DNA from: Anaeramoeba flamelloides
Lineage: Eukaryota; Metamonada; Anaeramoebidae
NCBI GenBank assembly: GCA_027625915.1
Contig: JANTQA010000023.1
Coordinates: 4,774,001 to 4,838,000 of the forward strand
DNA length: 64,000 nucleotides
Direction of reading: 5' to 3'
Positions 45,801-57,021 of the stretch are shown here, piece by piece. A model generated the notes under the pieces. It made no database searches and was not told the DNA's origin. It was given only the letters and a program-made list of their open reading frames with translations. The position numbers and the translations under genes were made by a program. Each line of letters opens with the position of its first letter. Positions within the stretch are counted from its first letter, which is position 1.

Positions 45801-48138
45801 TTTTAACATTTTTTTTTTTTTTGAAATTTATGGTTTGTTCAGGTATTTTTTTTATGAATCTTGACTCTAATATGAAGTTTATTATTTCTCTTATTTCTAA
45901 ACAATCGTCATTTGGTTGATCCTTAAAAAAAAAAAAAAAAGTGAATTTTTCATTTTTGGAGGGCCACTTTGAGTGAAATGGAGTTTAGATTATGAAATTT
46001 TTTCTGTTTTTTTCAAAGTGAAAATTTTGATTTTAATCGGCTAAACACTCATGTAATCTAACAAATAACAAAAATACCACATTTTTTTATCCAATAATTC
46101 ATTTTTAAACGATTTGAATTCTTTTTGTTCAATTTGGAAAAATATATAAGTTATTTCCGAAAAAGTGTGGCATTTTTTTTTATCTTTCCAATAAAATTTT
46201 TTCTTTATTAATGCCGGTCTATTCGTAAATTGATAATATGAAATTAAGGGGAATATTAATTCCTATTGAATCAATGAGTTCCTTATTGAATATATTTCAA
46301 AATTTGTTAATTAAAATATTTCTAAAAAATGAGAAAAAAAGTTTTGACTTTTTTTTTTACATAATAATGTAAAATAAAAATCAAAAAAAAATTGGACATG
46401 TTAATATGATAAGGATTCAAGCAATTTTTGAAGCAATAAAATTTAAGTTATAAGGTTTTTCTTCTTTTGGAAAAATTTATCAAGATTTCGCAACCGAATA
46501 AAAAAAAACGATTTTTTCCCATCAAAAAGAAGAAAATAATCACCAATTTTCACATCTAAAAAACTATCATATAAAATTGTGATCATAAGCTTTGATATCC
46601 CCTTTTTAGGGTAATACCTTACAAATATAGCTGTTTTAAAAGCCCTCGCTTTTTTACAACTTTTTCCAGGCTTTCTATTTAAAAAAAGTTTTTAATTCTT
46701 ACAATTTAAAAAAAAAATATTTCCTCACTTTTTTAAAATAGCTGTAAACAAATTGGATTATTTCCAAGTATCAATTTATGATTAATAACAGTTTTGGATC
46801 TTTGTATAATAATATAGGAATTATGTTTAATAAAGATATTTTAAAATAAATTTGCCTCGCATTTTTGGATATAGCTTTTCGAAAAAGTTTATGGGATGAA
46901 AATGGAGCTAATGAAAGTTAAATTGATTTCTTTGAATAAAAAGCCCCTACTGGCATTTGAAATTTGAAGAGAGATAAAATTTTGGCTATATATCTTTTTT
47001 TTCAATTCTTGAAATCTGAGTTCCATTTCGGGTTCTTTGTTCACCGAATACAATCCATTGTTTTCTCGTAAAAGATACAGCAACAATTCGAGAACACAAA
47101 TCTCATCCTTATTACTTTGAAAACTCAATTTGTAAAAGAAAACAAAAAATTCAAGTGGAAATTTTTTTTACGTTTAATAATGAAATATAAGCAATATCGA
47201 GAATGCTTATTAGTTTTTGTTTTTGTTTCTCATTCTTTTCTTTCGTTATGGTACATTTTATTCATAGAGGCCTTCTTCTTTAACTTTTCTTGGCTCTTAA
47301 ATCTTGTTTCAAATATTTAAAATATGTTTTTTTCAATCAAATACACAAGCGAAATTGTAATTACTTAATGTTTGAAGTTTTTTACATAGTAAAATGTCCA
47401 TTGGAATGAAAACCCGTGGCTGTTTGTGCAAAAGGAAAACAATTTGAAAAAACGTATTACTGGTATTTGAATAATAAATGGGAAAAATTTTGAAATCCTT
47501 TGCCATATTTTTCTTTTTCATCAAAACCAAAAATTACATCCTACATCTTTGAGAACTCTTTTGATTAAAGAAAAATGAAAAGGAAGTGAAAATTATTCCC
47601 CACTTAGGATTCGTATACCAGTAATACCAAAAATAAATTGACCTGCTCAATTTCTGAAATTAGTGTCCAAGCTCTAATAAACAAACAACTTGCAAAAACA
47701 ATTTTTTTTTTTTTAAATTGCAAACTTTTTTTTTTTTCAAAAATCTTACTTGAAAGTGGACTTTCATCAATTTTTACTTCTTTATTTTTTTAAATTTGGC
47801 TCTATCGTTTTTTTGGTTTTGTTGTTTTTTGTGTTGATTTGGTTTGCTCAAATTTTCGGAAGAATCAATAATTAAAAGAAAAAGAAAAAAGATCTTACGG
47901 ATAGTTGGATCGTAGTCTTGAATGAATTTTCCCTGCAAGTACCTTATCGTTAAACAAGATTTACCAACTTTTAAATTTTTTTTTTTTGTTTTATAATTAT
48001 GAAATAAAGAAAGATTATTTGTTTTCAAAAAGTTGATTCTTTTTAGTGTTATCTCTGAAGAAACATATATTTTTGAAAATACTTACCTGAACCACCTCCG
48101 ATAATTACAATTTTGTGTCTTTCTTCTGTTTCAGTCAT
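42897..48138 (-). CDS. Ras-family small GTPase, three exons
   Basis: Exons 48138-48087, 47967-47899 and 43474-42897 join in frame to 232 codons. It is a GTP/GDP switch of the Ras (Ras/Rap/Rheb-like) branch. All G-motifs are present: P-loop GGGSVGKS, formed across the first splice (residues 14-21); switch I YDPTI, spliced across intron 2 to RENYEK; switch II DTAGQDEY with the catalytic Gln kept; NKSD for guanine; and ETSAK. After the G domain come an Asp/Glu patch, a long lysine tract and a terminal CIIF. That CAAX box, with Phe last, fits prenylation (possibly geranylgeranyl) and, with the lysines, plasma-membrane anchoring. Splice sites are GTAAGT..AAAAG (119 bp) and GTAAGA..AATAG (4.4 kb). 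A frame starting GTG at 43385 is only part of exon 3. Gene identity is secure; subfamily is not. Confidence 0.93.
44160..44940 (+). repeat. Dispersed repeat family C, copy 4
   Basis: Begins AAAGTTCTAATTTAAAACTT, includes CATATTTCCTTTGATCTATA and GGTGCCGTAGAGTACCGTAG, and ends GCTGAATCGCCTCTCTTAGA. Inverted blocks CTAGGTTTTTTTTAC / AAAAAAAACCTAACGG form a foldback. It sits in the Ras intron. Confidence 0.65.
45420..46880 (+). repeat. Dispersed repeat family B, copy 3 (longest)
   Basis: The most complete B copy, about 1.45 kb, starting near GGTCAAAGGTGCCCAATTTT and ending TTTGCCTCGCATTTTTGGAT. It contains GAGGGCCACTTTGAGTGAAA, TTTTCACATCTAAAAAACTA and AATTGTGATCATAAGC. The partial copy at 49740-50402 shares the same 3' end (TTTGCCCCACATTCTTG). 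It has no ORF. Confidence 0.65.
46889..47128 (-). CDS. Weak hypothetical frame inside the Ras intron
   Basis: A roughly 79-codon minus-strand frame with balanced composition (contains DEICVLELLLYLL and EPEMELRFQELKKK) and a helical look. It has no ATG at a sensible place; the longest frame opens at TTG. A second minus-strand frame upstream (47333-47530) could belong to the same nested gene, but the splice phases I tried do not join. It may be a remnant or a nested gene in the same orientation as Ras. Confidence 0.25.
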   Translation of the reverse strand: MSFQSNKDEICVLELLLYLLRENNGLYSVNKEPEMELRFQELKKKIYSQNFISLQISNASRGFLFKEINLTFISSIFIP

Positions 48139-49739
48139 TAGTATTTTTTTAAAAAATTAAACAAAATTTTGAAAAACAAAATAGAAAAAATAAATTTTTC
48201 TTTTTAGAAAATTTTTTCTCTTGCAAATTAATTTCAAAAGTTAGTTTCAAATGGATCCCTTATTTGTTTTTTTCTTGAAATTCAACTTTATTTTTTCTTT
48301 AACTTCTTTATCAAAATTAATTTTTTGCAAAAGTTTTTTACTTGATTAGATAGTTCGAACAACTGTGATCAATTTGAGATTTTTGAGACCCTTTCTTATG
48401 AAGCACGTTAAGATATTGAAAAAATAATTCGAGAATCAACAATCTCGGTAACAGAGCAAAATCATAAATTTCGTTATTGGTGTCATTTTTGTGATTTGTT
48501 TGGAAAATGTGGAATGTCAAAAAATTCTGATCAACTAAGAAAAACCCCAAAACTAAACTTTGAAACGAAAATTTTTTCTTCCCTTTTTTCTGTAAAAGAG
48601 AATTATTAAATTCATTTTATTTATAGAATTATGTCAAGTTTTTCCCTTGTTTGTTTTGTTTTTCAACAATACTATTTCACTCTAATATGAATTAATGTGT
48701 TGAATATAATTAGTAGAATTTGTTTTTCAATTTATTGAGATAATTATTTTAGCTAAATGCAAAAATTGATTTATGCAACACATTGAAAATATTATTATTG
48801 CTCCAATAAGGATATTTTAAATCAAGAAAAATTTCGAATTATTTTAAAATTTTGATGATTAGAAGTATTATGAATTAAGGTTGTAGTGTTAAAAAATGTT
48901 TGACAAACCAAAAACAAATAAGATTTTTTTTTGCAAATTGAAAAAAAAATTAATTTTTTAAATTGTTCTAAAATGATCAAAATTTAAAGTTTTTTTTAAG
49001 TTAATAAGAATTCAAAGGAGTATTAAATTCTTTTAAAAAGTATACTATTAAATTTAGATTCTCTTCAATATAAATTTCATCAAGACAGTTCAAGTCGAAG
49101 GTCTTTTTAATCAAAGACTCTTATTTATAATATTAGAGAGTAGAAAAAAGGGTTTAAAAAATCTTTTTTATGACTGATTGTCTCATATAAATTACAATTT
49201 AAAGAAATAACTTTAAGATATCATAAGAGTTATTTTTTGAGTATTGGGAAATATTCCAAATTGATATTCAATGCATTTTTTATAAAAAAAATTCAGTAGA
49301 ATTTTACAAGCTAAAATCTGGAAAATTCTACTATTGGTCATTTTCACAATTGCTTTATCTAAATAAGAATGGAGTGTTTAACTACCCAAAGGAATTGGGA
49401 TAAAAATAAAATAACCAAACTTATATATTCTTATTTTTTTAAAAGTGACCTTTAAAAGGATTATAATAAAAAACTATTGTTAATTCTTCATTTTGGGTAA
49501 ATATTTCAACTTAAAAAAATATATATTAGGGTTTTAAGATAATCTAATTGAAAAATCTTAATAATATTGAAATTAAGTCAAACTAAGGTGTATTCTTTTA
49601 CTCATTTAAACATTTTATCCCCGTTTTCAGTTCTTATTTACTTCAATAAATGTTGTAATTTTGATCATGATTAACAACATAAGTAATTCATTTTTTATAT
49701 ATTTTAAGAAAAAAAAAGTACTACTTTCCCATATGTACC

Positions 49740-50402
49740 ATTTTTTTTACACACCAGTCATATGAACTTTGAATTCTTAAATTATAATTTTCTAAAATAA
49801 ATTTGAGATTTAAATTGACTGAAGATATTTCCAAAAAAGTGGGGAATTTTTTTTTACATTTCATAAAAAATAATCTTTTTTAGAGGCGGTAATCATTAAT
49901 CAACTATACCAAATTAAGTTTAATATTAATACAGATTTACCAAACCACTTATGTATTTAACCTAACATCCTAGTTGAAATATTCCCAAAAAATGAAAAAA
50001 AAAATAGTACTTTTTTTGGTTAAAGCAATGTACGACCAATTTCAATAAAAAACCGGAAATATGGAAAGGGTACAAATGATTTTTTAAACACGAAAACGCA
50101 TTTATATATTTTTAATTATATTATAAAAATTTTTGAGATTATACAAGTTATGAAAACATTTTTTTCGATCAAAAAGAAAATAATAAACACCAATTTTAAC
50201 CATAAAAAAATATCCGATAAAATCGAGATCAAAATTTTAATATATTTTATTTCTGCAATACAATATTAAGAAACAAATTGAATTATTATAAAGAATCCAT
50301 AAATGGTGGTTACTGATTTTATATATTTAAATCCTTTTTTGAAGAATGTGTTACATAAATATATTTTAAAATAAATTTGCCCCACATTCTTGAAAATAGC
50401 TT
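49740..50402 (+). repeat. Dispersed repeat family B, partial copy 4
   Basis: Diverged copy sharing TTCGATCAAAAAGAAAATAA, CACCAATTTTAACCATAAAA and the 3' end AAATAAATTTGCCCCACATT with 45420-46880. Confidence 0.5.
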
Positions 50403-51934
50403 ATATGGTTATCTCTTAAATAAAGGTAAATCGTTGAAAAAAAATTAATTATTTTTATTTTTCAAATTTTTATAAGATCAAATTTTGTGAAATAAAATAA
50501 TTTATTATTATAAAATCAAATAAAATGATCTTTTCCAATATTTCTTTTCTTGGAATTATAATTTAATATATCAATATCTGAATAATTCTTTTCTATATGT
50601 GATTTAAAGTATCACAATTTTTTGATTAAATGATATATTCTGTGTTTTGATCCGGTTTTTTTATCTATATAATGAGTAAATATCTTTGGTAAAGTAGTGA
50701 AAAAAATACAGTACATGAAAAAAATCCCAGAAAGGATTTTTGATTGTGAATATTCGGAAAATTGTCGTGTAATTTCTTTTATTTAAAATCAAATCCTTTT
50801 CTTAAGAATCAAACTTTTAAAATCATAACTCAAACACTTATTAGAATGATTATTAATGAAATTACATTTGTTCAAATCACCACCCAACCAATCAAAAAAA
50901 CAAGAATTAAAATTATCATTTTCTATTCTTCAAAGCAAACCTCTTTAAAATCTGATTTTTTTTTTTCAAAAATGGCAGATCTAGGTAATTCTTCAAACAA
51001 TTACTTGAGTATCGTAGAGACATCACTATTTTAATTATGTTTCGGTAGGTTTATTACTTTGTTCATAAAAAATTTCGTTATATATAAAAAGGATTTGATA
51101 GAAAATAAAAGAAATTACACAAAAATGTACTAATATTCACAGTCAAAAATCTTGTCCAAGGATTATTTTTATGGCCTGTATTTTTTTCACTAACATATGG
51201 GAGAAATTCCCTGAAATTTAAAAAGGTGTTTTTTTAAATACTTAGTTTTCTTTTTCAAATAGAAATACTAAATACATTATTCTTTAATATTAATATCAAA
51301 ATATCACATACTTTTTATAAATTCATTACAAAAAAGTAATTTCAATATACTTTAAAACATTTGAGTTGGTGCCAATTTTAATGTTTTTTTAAATTTTTAT
51401 ATAATATTGGCAATTTTTTTATAAAAAAATATTTTGCACTGTCTATTTTCATCAACTTTTAATTATTTGTACTTGGGGGGGGGGGGTGTAGTTTTGCTAT
51501 AGATTAATCTTCAGTAAACTATGTTGTCTTTATTGGCCATATTATATTTTCATCCAGTTTAATTAACTCTAAAAAAATCTATGATCATTGGGTTATATCA
51601 GTTATAAAATAATATCTTTTACAAATTGACAAATTAGAGATAAATTTATCTTCTTAAGATAATGTAAATTGTCATCAATTTGTAATTTTTTTGCTGATAA
51701 TCTGAAATATCTCTGAAAAGATTAAAAACTCGCCATAATGGTCAAATACACAATAATCAAAAAAAAAAAAATCGAGAAAATTTTTTGGTTTTAAAAATGA
51801 CTTGATAATCAAAAAAAGTTAAAAAAAGGTTTAAAAAGAATTCCAATTGTACTTTATGATTTCTATTTTTTGTAACGGGATAAATTTGTTACTTAAATTT
51901 TTTGAATTTGTATAGATATTTCTAGCGGTAATTG

Positions 51935-52965
51935 ATAATTCTTGAAAACTCTTTTTATCTTGATAAAAAAGAAATATGTAACATTCTGTCAAGCCCCTGG
52001 AAACCATTATGAAAAAAATTTGGGTTATAAAAAAAAATCAGATCAGTCAAAAATTTGTTTTCGTTTTTTAAATAGTAAATCTAAGCAAAATGATTTTTGA
52101 TCAAAGTAAAATTTTATGAACAAATCTTACATTTAAGAAAAACCAAAGTCACTATCAATTATTATTTTCAAAAGTAATATTCAATTGTTACATTTTGACC
52201 TTGTGGAAATTACTTTGGAACTCTGTAAAAAGATAAATTGAATTTTAATTGTAAACTTTACTAAAAATAAGAGAACTATTTATTAGGAAATATTAAAACT
52301 TATTAATTCAATAAGATATTTAGCATTGCAAATTAACGCAAATTTATCAAAGTTAATCTTAAATATCCTGTTAAACCAAATTGAATATTAAAATCTTCCA
52401 AAAAAAACTATTTTTTCAGAAGAGATTGTTTTCCACTAATGTTTTGCAATCAAAACTTCAAAATAACAAAATATCAAGATTTCAGAAACCATTTACATTC
52501 TTTAAATCTCCATAAAAAAATTTTAATTTAAAAATGTTATTAATTTTTGGTCTTCCCAAAGAATGAAAAACTTGATCTTATAATGTAATCTAATAAAAAA
52601 AAATTACATTTTTAGTAGAGTTAACAATTAAAAGTAAATTTTTTTATTTTTAGAGTTACACAGTATTTCTAACAAATCAAAAAGCAACGAAATAACATTG
52701 CCTTTGAAAATTATGTTTGATAATTACTGTGGTTTTTATTAAATGTAAGATTTTTTCATAAAATTTTACTTTGATCAAAAATCATTTGGCTAATTGTTAT
52801 TATTTAAAAAACAAAAACAAATTTTTGACTGACCCAATTTTTTCTAATGACCCTAATTTTTTTCACAATCGAAACCATATTTTCTTCTAAAAAAATTCTG
52901 TCATAGATTTCCTTAATAATCTTGAAAATAAATTATTTGATTTTTTATCTGATTGCTATTAATAC
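51935..52965. mobile_element. Large foldback (long inverted repeat) element K1
   Basis: Two arms read as inverted copies: about 51985-52160 against 52715-52910, with long shared blocks such as CAGTCAAAAATTTGTTTT, ATGATTTTTGATCAAAGTAA and TTACATTTAA. Weaker pairing continues inward to about 52230 and outward. The centre lies near 52440. There is no ORF and no clear target duplication. It looks like a non-autonomous foldback or MITE-like element. Confidence 0.65.
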
Positions 52966-53033
52966 GGTTGTTAAAACAATGAGTGTAGAAAAGTTTAAGC
53001 CTTTCTTCAAAATAAAAATTGTTTTTTTTTCTT

Positions 53034-54136
53034 TATAAAAGACCTATGCATCAATTGGTGAAAAAAACTGACAATAAACCCTAATTAAATGTATTATTTT
53101 CTTAAAGTTGTATTATTTATAAAGAAATTCTAAAAATAAATGGATCAAAATGGAAAATGTTATCTCAAAAAGTAGAGTAAAATTTGAGAGAAATTATACC
53201 CATCAAAACAACAAAAAATAATCAAAAAAATTGAGAATATTGAGAAAAAAATCGAATAAATTGTATTCCTAATTTGATATTTACAGAAAATATCAAGGAG
53301 GTTACTATCAAAATTGATTTGAACTTAGGTATACTATTGGGATATTGAATTGGATGTTACTTTGGAACAAGGTGAAAAAAAGCACCCAGTATATTTTGAA
53401 ACACTGGTTATAGTTGTTGTTCAAGTATTCTTTTGAACACTGTTATCTTCATTTTGGACATTTTTTTAATTTATTCATTTTCCAAATCTAAATCTAGAAA
53501 CCTATAATAAAAATATTCTGTTCTGTAAAAATCCAAATTTCAAATCCCCAAAGTAAACTTTTCTTTTATTTTTTTAAATTTCTAAATTCATTTCAGAATC
53601 ATCAACACAAAACTCCAAAGGTGTATTATATTTTGATTATTTTGATAAAAAGCAAGGTGCCTTATCGATATATATCCAATATATAAAAATAATTTGGGAA
53701 AATAATTGCTGTGTTCATATTTATAGTGAACTAAATAAGATGCGCAAAACGACTATAATCTGATTTTCAAAATATAATCCATGCTTTTTTTTCTTCTTGT
53801 TTCAAGGGAACATCCAATTCTCTACATGGTGGTGTATCTAATTTCAATTCAATTTTGAAAGTAAACTCCTTGGAGTTTTGAGTAAATTTTAAATTATTCA
53901 AGCGTTTTGTTGAAAATTTTCCATAATAGTCTCAATTTTTTTGAAATTTTTTGATTTTTTGATGGGTATAATTTTTCTAAAATTTTACTCTATTTTTTGA
54001 GATAACATTTTCCAATTTGATCCTTTTATTTTTTGAATTTCTTTTTAAATAATAGAACTTTCAGAAATTTGTATCATATTTACTTGGGTTTATTGTCAGT
54101 TTCTTTAACTGATTGATGTATAGGTCTTTTATAAAA
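53034..54136. mobile_element. Large foldback element K2
   Basis: The left end TTTATAAAAGACCTATGCAT and the right end (complement TTTATAAAAGACCTATACAT) start about 250-bp arms, 53034-53290 and about 53890-54136. Both arms contain AACTGACAATAAACCC and GATAACATTTTCCA-type blocks. The interior resembles the interior of the TTAA element at 11677-12432 (CATTTTCCAAATCTAAA). A stretch near 2700-2925 also matches part of it. Confidence 0.65.
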
Positions 54137-54502
54137 AACAAAAACGTTTTTTATTTTGAAACACGGATTAACTTTTTTTTCACGCATTATTTTAACAACA
54201 GTATTTTTAAGAAAGTAGTCACATTTCAATATTATATAAAAAGGGCATTTTTCAAAATGAAAGACTTTTTATTGTTGACTCTACTTTTAAAATCATCTCA
54301 GAATGTTTATTTTTTCTGAAATACTTTGGATTTTTTTATTCATTCAAATCGATCTTATTTAATTGATCAGAACCAACAAATATTACTGCTTTACAAAAGG
54401 GATTTTTAGAAACATTTGAAACATGGTCTAGTAATGTGATTTCCATTCAATAACACAAACTTAAATTTTAGACTTCTCCAGATAGGTACTATTTACTGAA
54501 CT

Positions 54503-54898
54503 GTGTTGTGTCTCAATTTTTGTGAAAAGTTGTGTAGTAAGAGTGGTTGCAACTGTAGTCTCACATTTACAAAACCAAAGGAATATTTATGGGAAAATAA
54601 ATTGATTACATTTTCCAAAAAAGTTTTTCTTCAAGCCCAAATTCAATTTTTAAATTCTCTAATCCAGCCAAGAAGTTGTAGTTCAAATTTTATTTTCAGA
54701 CTGAGACATAAGGAAAATTTTGTTTCTTTTCTTTTGCAATTAAAAGTATTTCAAACAAACACGAACAAATTCTTTTTTCGTATTAAAGCGAGACGGGATT
54801 CTAATTGTTTGGTTTTTAAATTGAATGATATTACCTTTGTCCAAGATAATTTGCAAACTTTTTTTCACACATTGTCAAATTGTTTACGAACAAATTAA
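54503..54898 (+). CDS. Weak hypothetical frame
   Basis: A 131-codon open frame without an upstream ATG (it opens at TTG). Composition is more balanced than chance frames here: CEKLCSKSGCNC near the start, then SFLLQLKVFQTNTNKFFFRI and FRLRHKENF. I recognise no domain. It could be an exon or an eroded gene; a second frame overlaps its end. Low confidence. Confidence 0.25.
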   Translation: MLCLNFCEKLCSKSGCNCSLTFTKPKEYLWENKLITFSKKVFLQAQIQFLNSLIQPRSCSSNFIFRLRHKENFVSFLLQLKVFQTNTNKFFFRIKARRDSNCLVFKLNDITFVQDNLQTFFHTLSNCLRTN

Positions 54899-55748
54899 GA
54901 AAAGAATTCGATTTTTTGTGTTTTTATATTTAGAGATTTGTCAAACGGTTTTAAATGTGAAAAATAAGAGATGTTTTTTATTCCTGTTTCTAATTTGGTT
55001 CAGCTTAGAGAATTCAAGAACGGAAAAAATGTTGATGTGTGAAATAAATTTAATTTTTAAAAAACAATTTTTATTGTGTAAGTTGTTCGACTAAAGTTGA
55101 TTATGAAATGGCAATTTTGAAAAAAAAAATACTGAAATACCAACACCCTGCTGTTTCTAAACACTCTAATGGAACATTATTTGAGATATTTTTTAAAATG
55201 CAAAAATTAAATTTTTGATGAAGGGAAAAACGGTTTGTGCTACCCTGTTTCAAGTTGTTTTAATGTTCAACAAAAACCCTTTTTACCAAATACTTAAAAA
55301 AGGAAATCTCATTTTTGTTTACAAATATAAAATTAAACCAAAAATGAAATTGATGTCAGTTCCTTAACGGGTTCAGAAATAAACACTTCAAATTACAATT
55401 AATATTTTTCACAATTACTAAAAAAAATAAAGTGACCAAATAATAAGGCAAATTTTTTTTAATTTCGAAAAGTCAATTAATGCCAAGGATTCAAACCTGG
55501 ACAACAAACAAAAAAACAAAATGTTTTTTATCTCACTTGAGTTTAATTACTTGCAATCAAAAAAAAAAGTAAATCCCTTCTTCATACAAAAAAAAAAGTG
55601 AATTATTCTTCAAGTGAATAACTTCAAACTGACATTGCTTTTGTTGATTATCTACCCTTTCACTTCAATAAAAAATCATCATAATTCATTTTCAGGTTTA
55701 CATTTATTTTTTTTTTCGATTATCGATTTTTATTCTGAAATTTTGAGT

Positions 55749-57021
55749 ATGAACAATCGATTTTCGAAAAATTGTAATAAAGCTAAACGAATAAGCAATT
55801 CCAAGAGTGACGGGGGGCAATCCAACACGACAAATAAACAAAAAACAGAATATTCAAGTCCATCTCCCCAGGAGATCAATAAATTTCTCCCGTACACGTT
55901 CCATAAAAATGATTTGCTGGGAGGGATAGGGAATTTCCATGATCAACAACAAAATTCTCCCTTCTTCAATCAACAAACGATCGAATACAAAATTCCTAAG
56001 AAAAAAAACACAAACAATTATAGCCAAAAAACAGACAACTATATTGACATCTGTAAAAACAAACAAATTGGCGAACACAACAACTTTTTAAAACAAAAAC
56101 TAGACGAAAAACAAAAAAAAAAAAAAAGAAAAAGAAAAAGAAAAAGAAAAAGAAAAAGAAATTAGAGAAAAATGGGAATCGGAAAGAGAAGAGAAAGAGA
56201 AAGAGAAAAAGTCAAAAAAGATTTTGCAAAATTCGCTCTTAGATTTCAACAAATATCTTAATCTGATGCACAACAATAACATTACACAAGATCAGGTGAT
56301 TGGGATTAACAAAAAAACTCCTCAAATTAAAAAGGAAAAGATAGAGAGACAAGATTTTCACGACAAAGAAAAACACAACCCAATTATGGAAGTGAATTAT
56401 CATCACAAAAGTTTTTCCAAAAAACCAATGGAAACCCAAAACAATAACTTGAAAAAGTTTCAAGACAAGGGCACTCCAAATAACCATTCCAATCAGAACT
56501 TTGAAAGTAAAGTAAGTGTTGACAATGAAGGCGAAGAAGGGGACAAGAATGAGGGCGAGGAAGAGGAAGACGACGAGGACGAGGACGAGGAAGATGATAT
56601 TATTTCCAATTCTGCAAGAAAACGGAATCATCTGAGTGTAAGCACAACAAAAAGACAAAAAATCATAATTCCAAATTACAAAAACAAAACTAAGAACATT
56701 TATGATAACGACTATTTTTTCAACGAACATATGATTGATTTCCTCCTTTCCCCACTTAATCCACTACAGCCAATAAACAGAGAGAATCCGTCCATTGGCT
56801 TAGTTATCTATTTGCACATCACAAAAAGCATAAAAGTGCATAAACGATTCAATGGAGAAAAGTTTCCTCCAAAGTTTTTCAAATTCTCAAACTTAAACGC
56901 AGCTCTCCAAAAGGGTAAGTGCCCACGAGAACTCGCAGAGTGGATTTTGAAAAATGAATATATTAATCAAGATTTTGAGAAAAAGAAGAAAAAAAGAGGT
57001 AAAAAAAAAAAAAAAAATTGA
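55749..57021 (+). CDS. Charged hypothetical protein, frame interrupted at a poly(A) tract
   Basis: Starting at ATG 55749 (MNNRFSKNCNK), one frame runs to a KRKRKRKR stretch and a stop near 56165. The next frame, entered within the A15 tract at about 56111-56125, continues without break as EKEKEKEIREKWESEREEK and on to ILQNSLLDFNKYL, then to 57021. Both halves have the same Q/N/K-rich style, so this is one gene with a single apparent frameshift in a homopolymer: a sequencing or assembly slip, or a real mutation. The second half has an acidic run (about 56530-56600) and a more globular part (PSIGLVIYLHITKSIKVHK, PRELAEWILKNEY). A possible donor AGAG|GTAAAA at 56999 could lead to an exon at 58371. 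No family is recognised. Confidence 0.6.

Larger units (their letters stand above)
43475..47898 (-). other. Intron 2 of the Ras gene (4.4 kb)
   Basis: Donor GTAAGA (complement of 47893-47898), acceptor CAATAG (complement of 43475-43480). It separates switch I from switch II. Contents are repeat C copy 4 (44160-44940), repeat B copy 3 (45420-46880) and minus-strand frames at 46889-47128 and 47333-47530 that look somewhat protein-like but unrecognised. Confidence 0.85.
48139..55748. other. Long intergenic region with palindromic elements
   Basis: Holds the Ras promoter region, a partial B repeat (49740-50402), a G12 homopolymer (51475-51486), two large foldback elements (51935-52965 and 53034-54136) and weak frames at 48338-48550 and 54503-54898. 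No well-supported gene is visible. Confidence 0.5.

Noticed and set aside
50762-51034. 90-codon plus-strand ORF
   Set aside because: Ile/Thr/Lys-rich chance reading with no domain, no supporting splice sites and no good start context.
55480-55570. tRNA-like T-arm phrase (complement GGTTTGAATCC)
   Set aside because: The minus strand upstream lacks a D-arm, anticodon arm and a matching acceptor stem, so it is only a B-box-like string.
56239-56730. 163-codon minus-strand ORF
   Set aside because: Antisense shadow of the charged-protein gene at 55749-57021; its Val/Phe-rich composition mirrors the sense codons.
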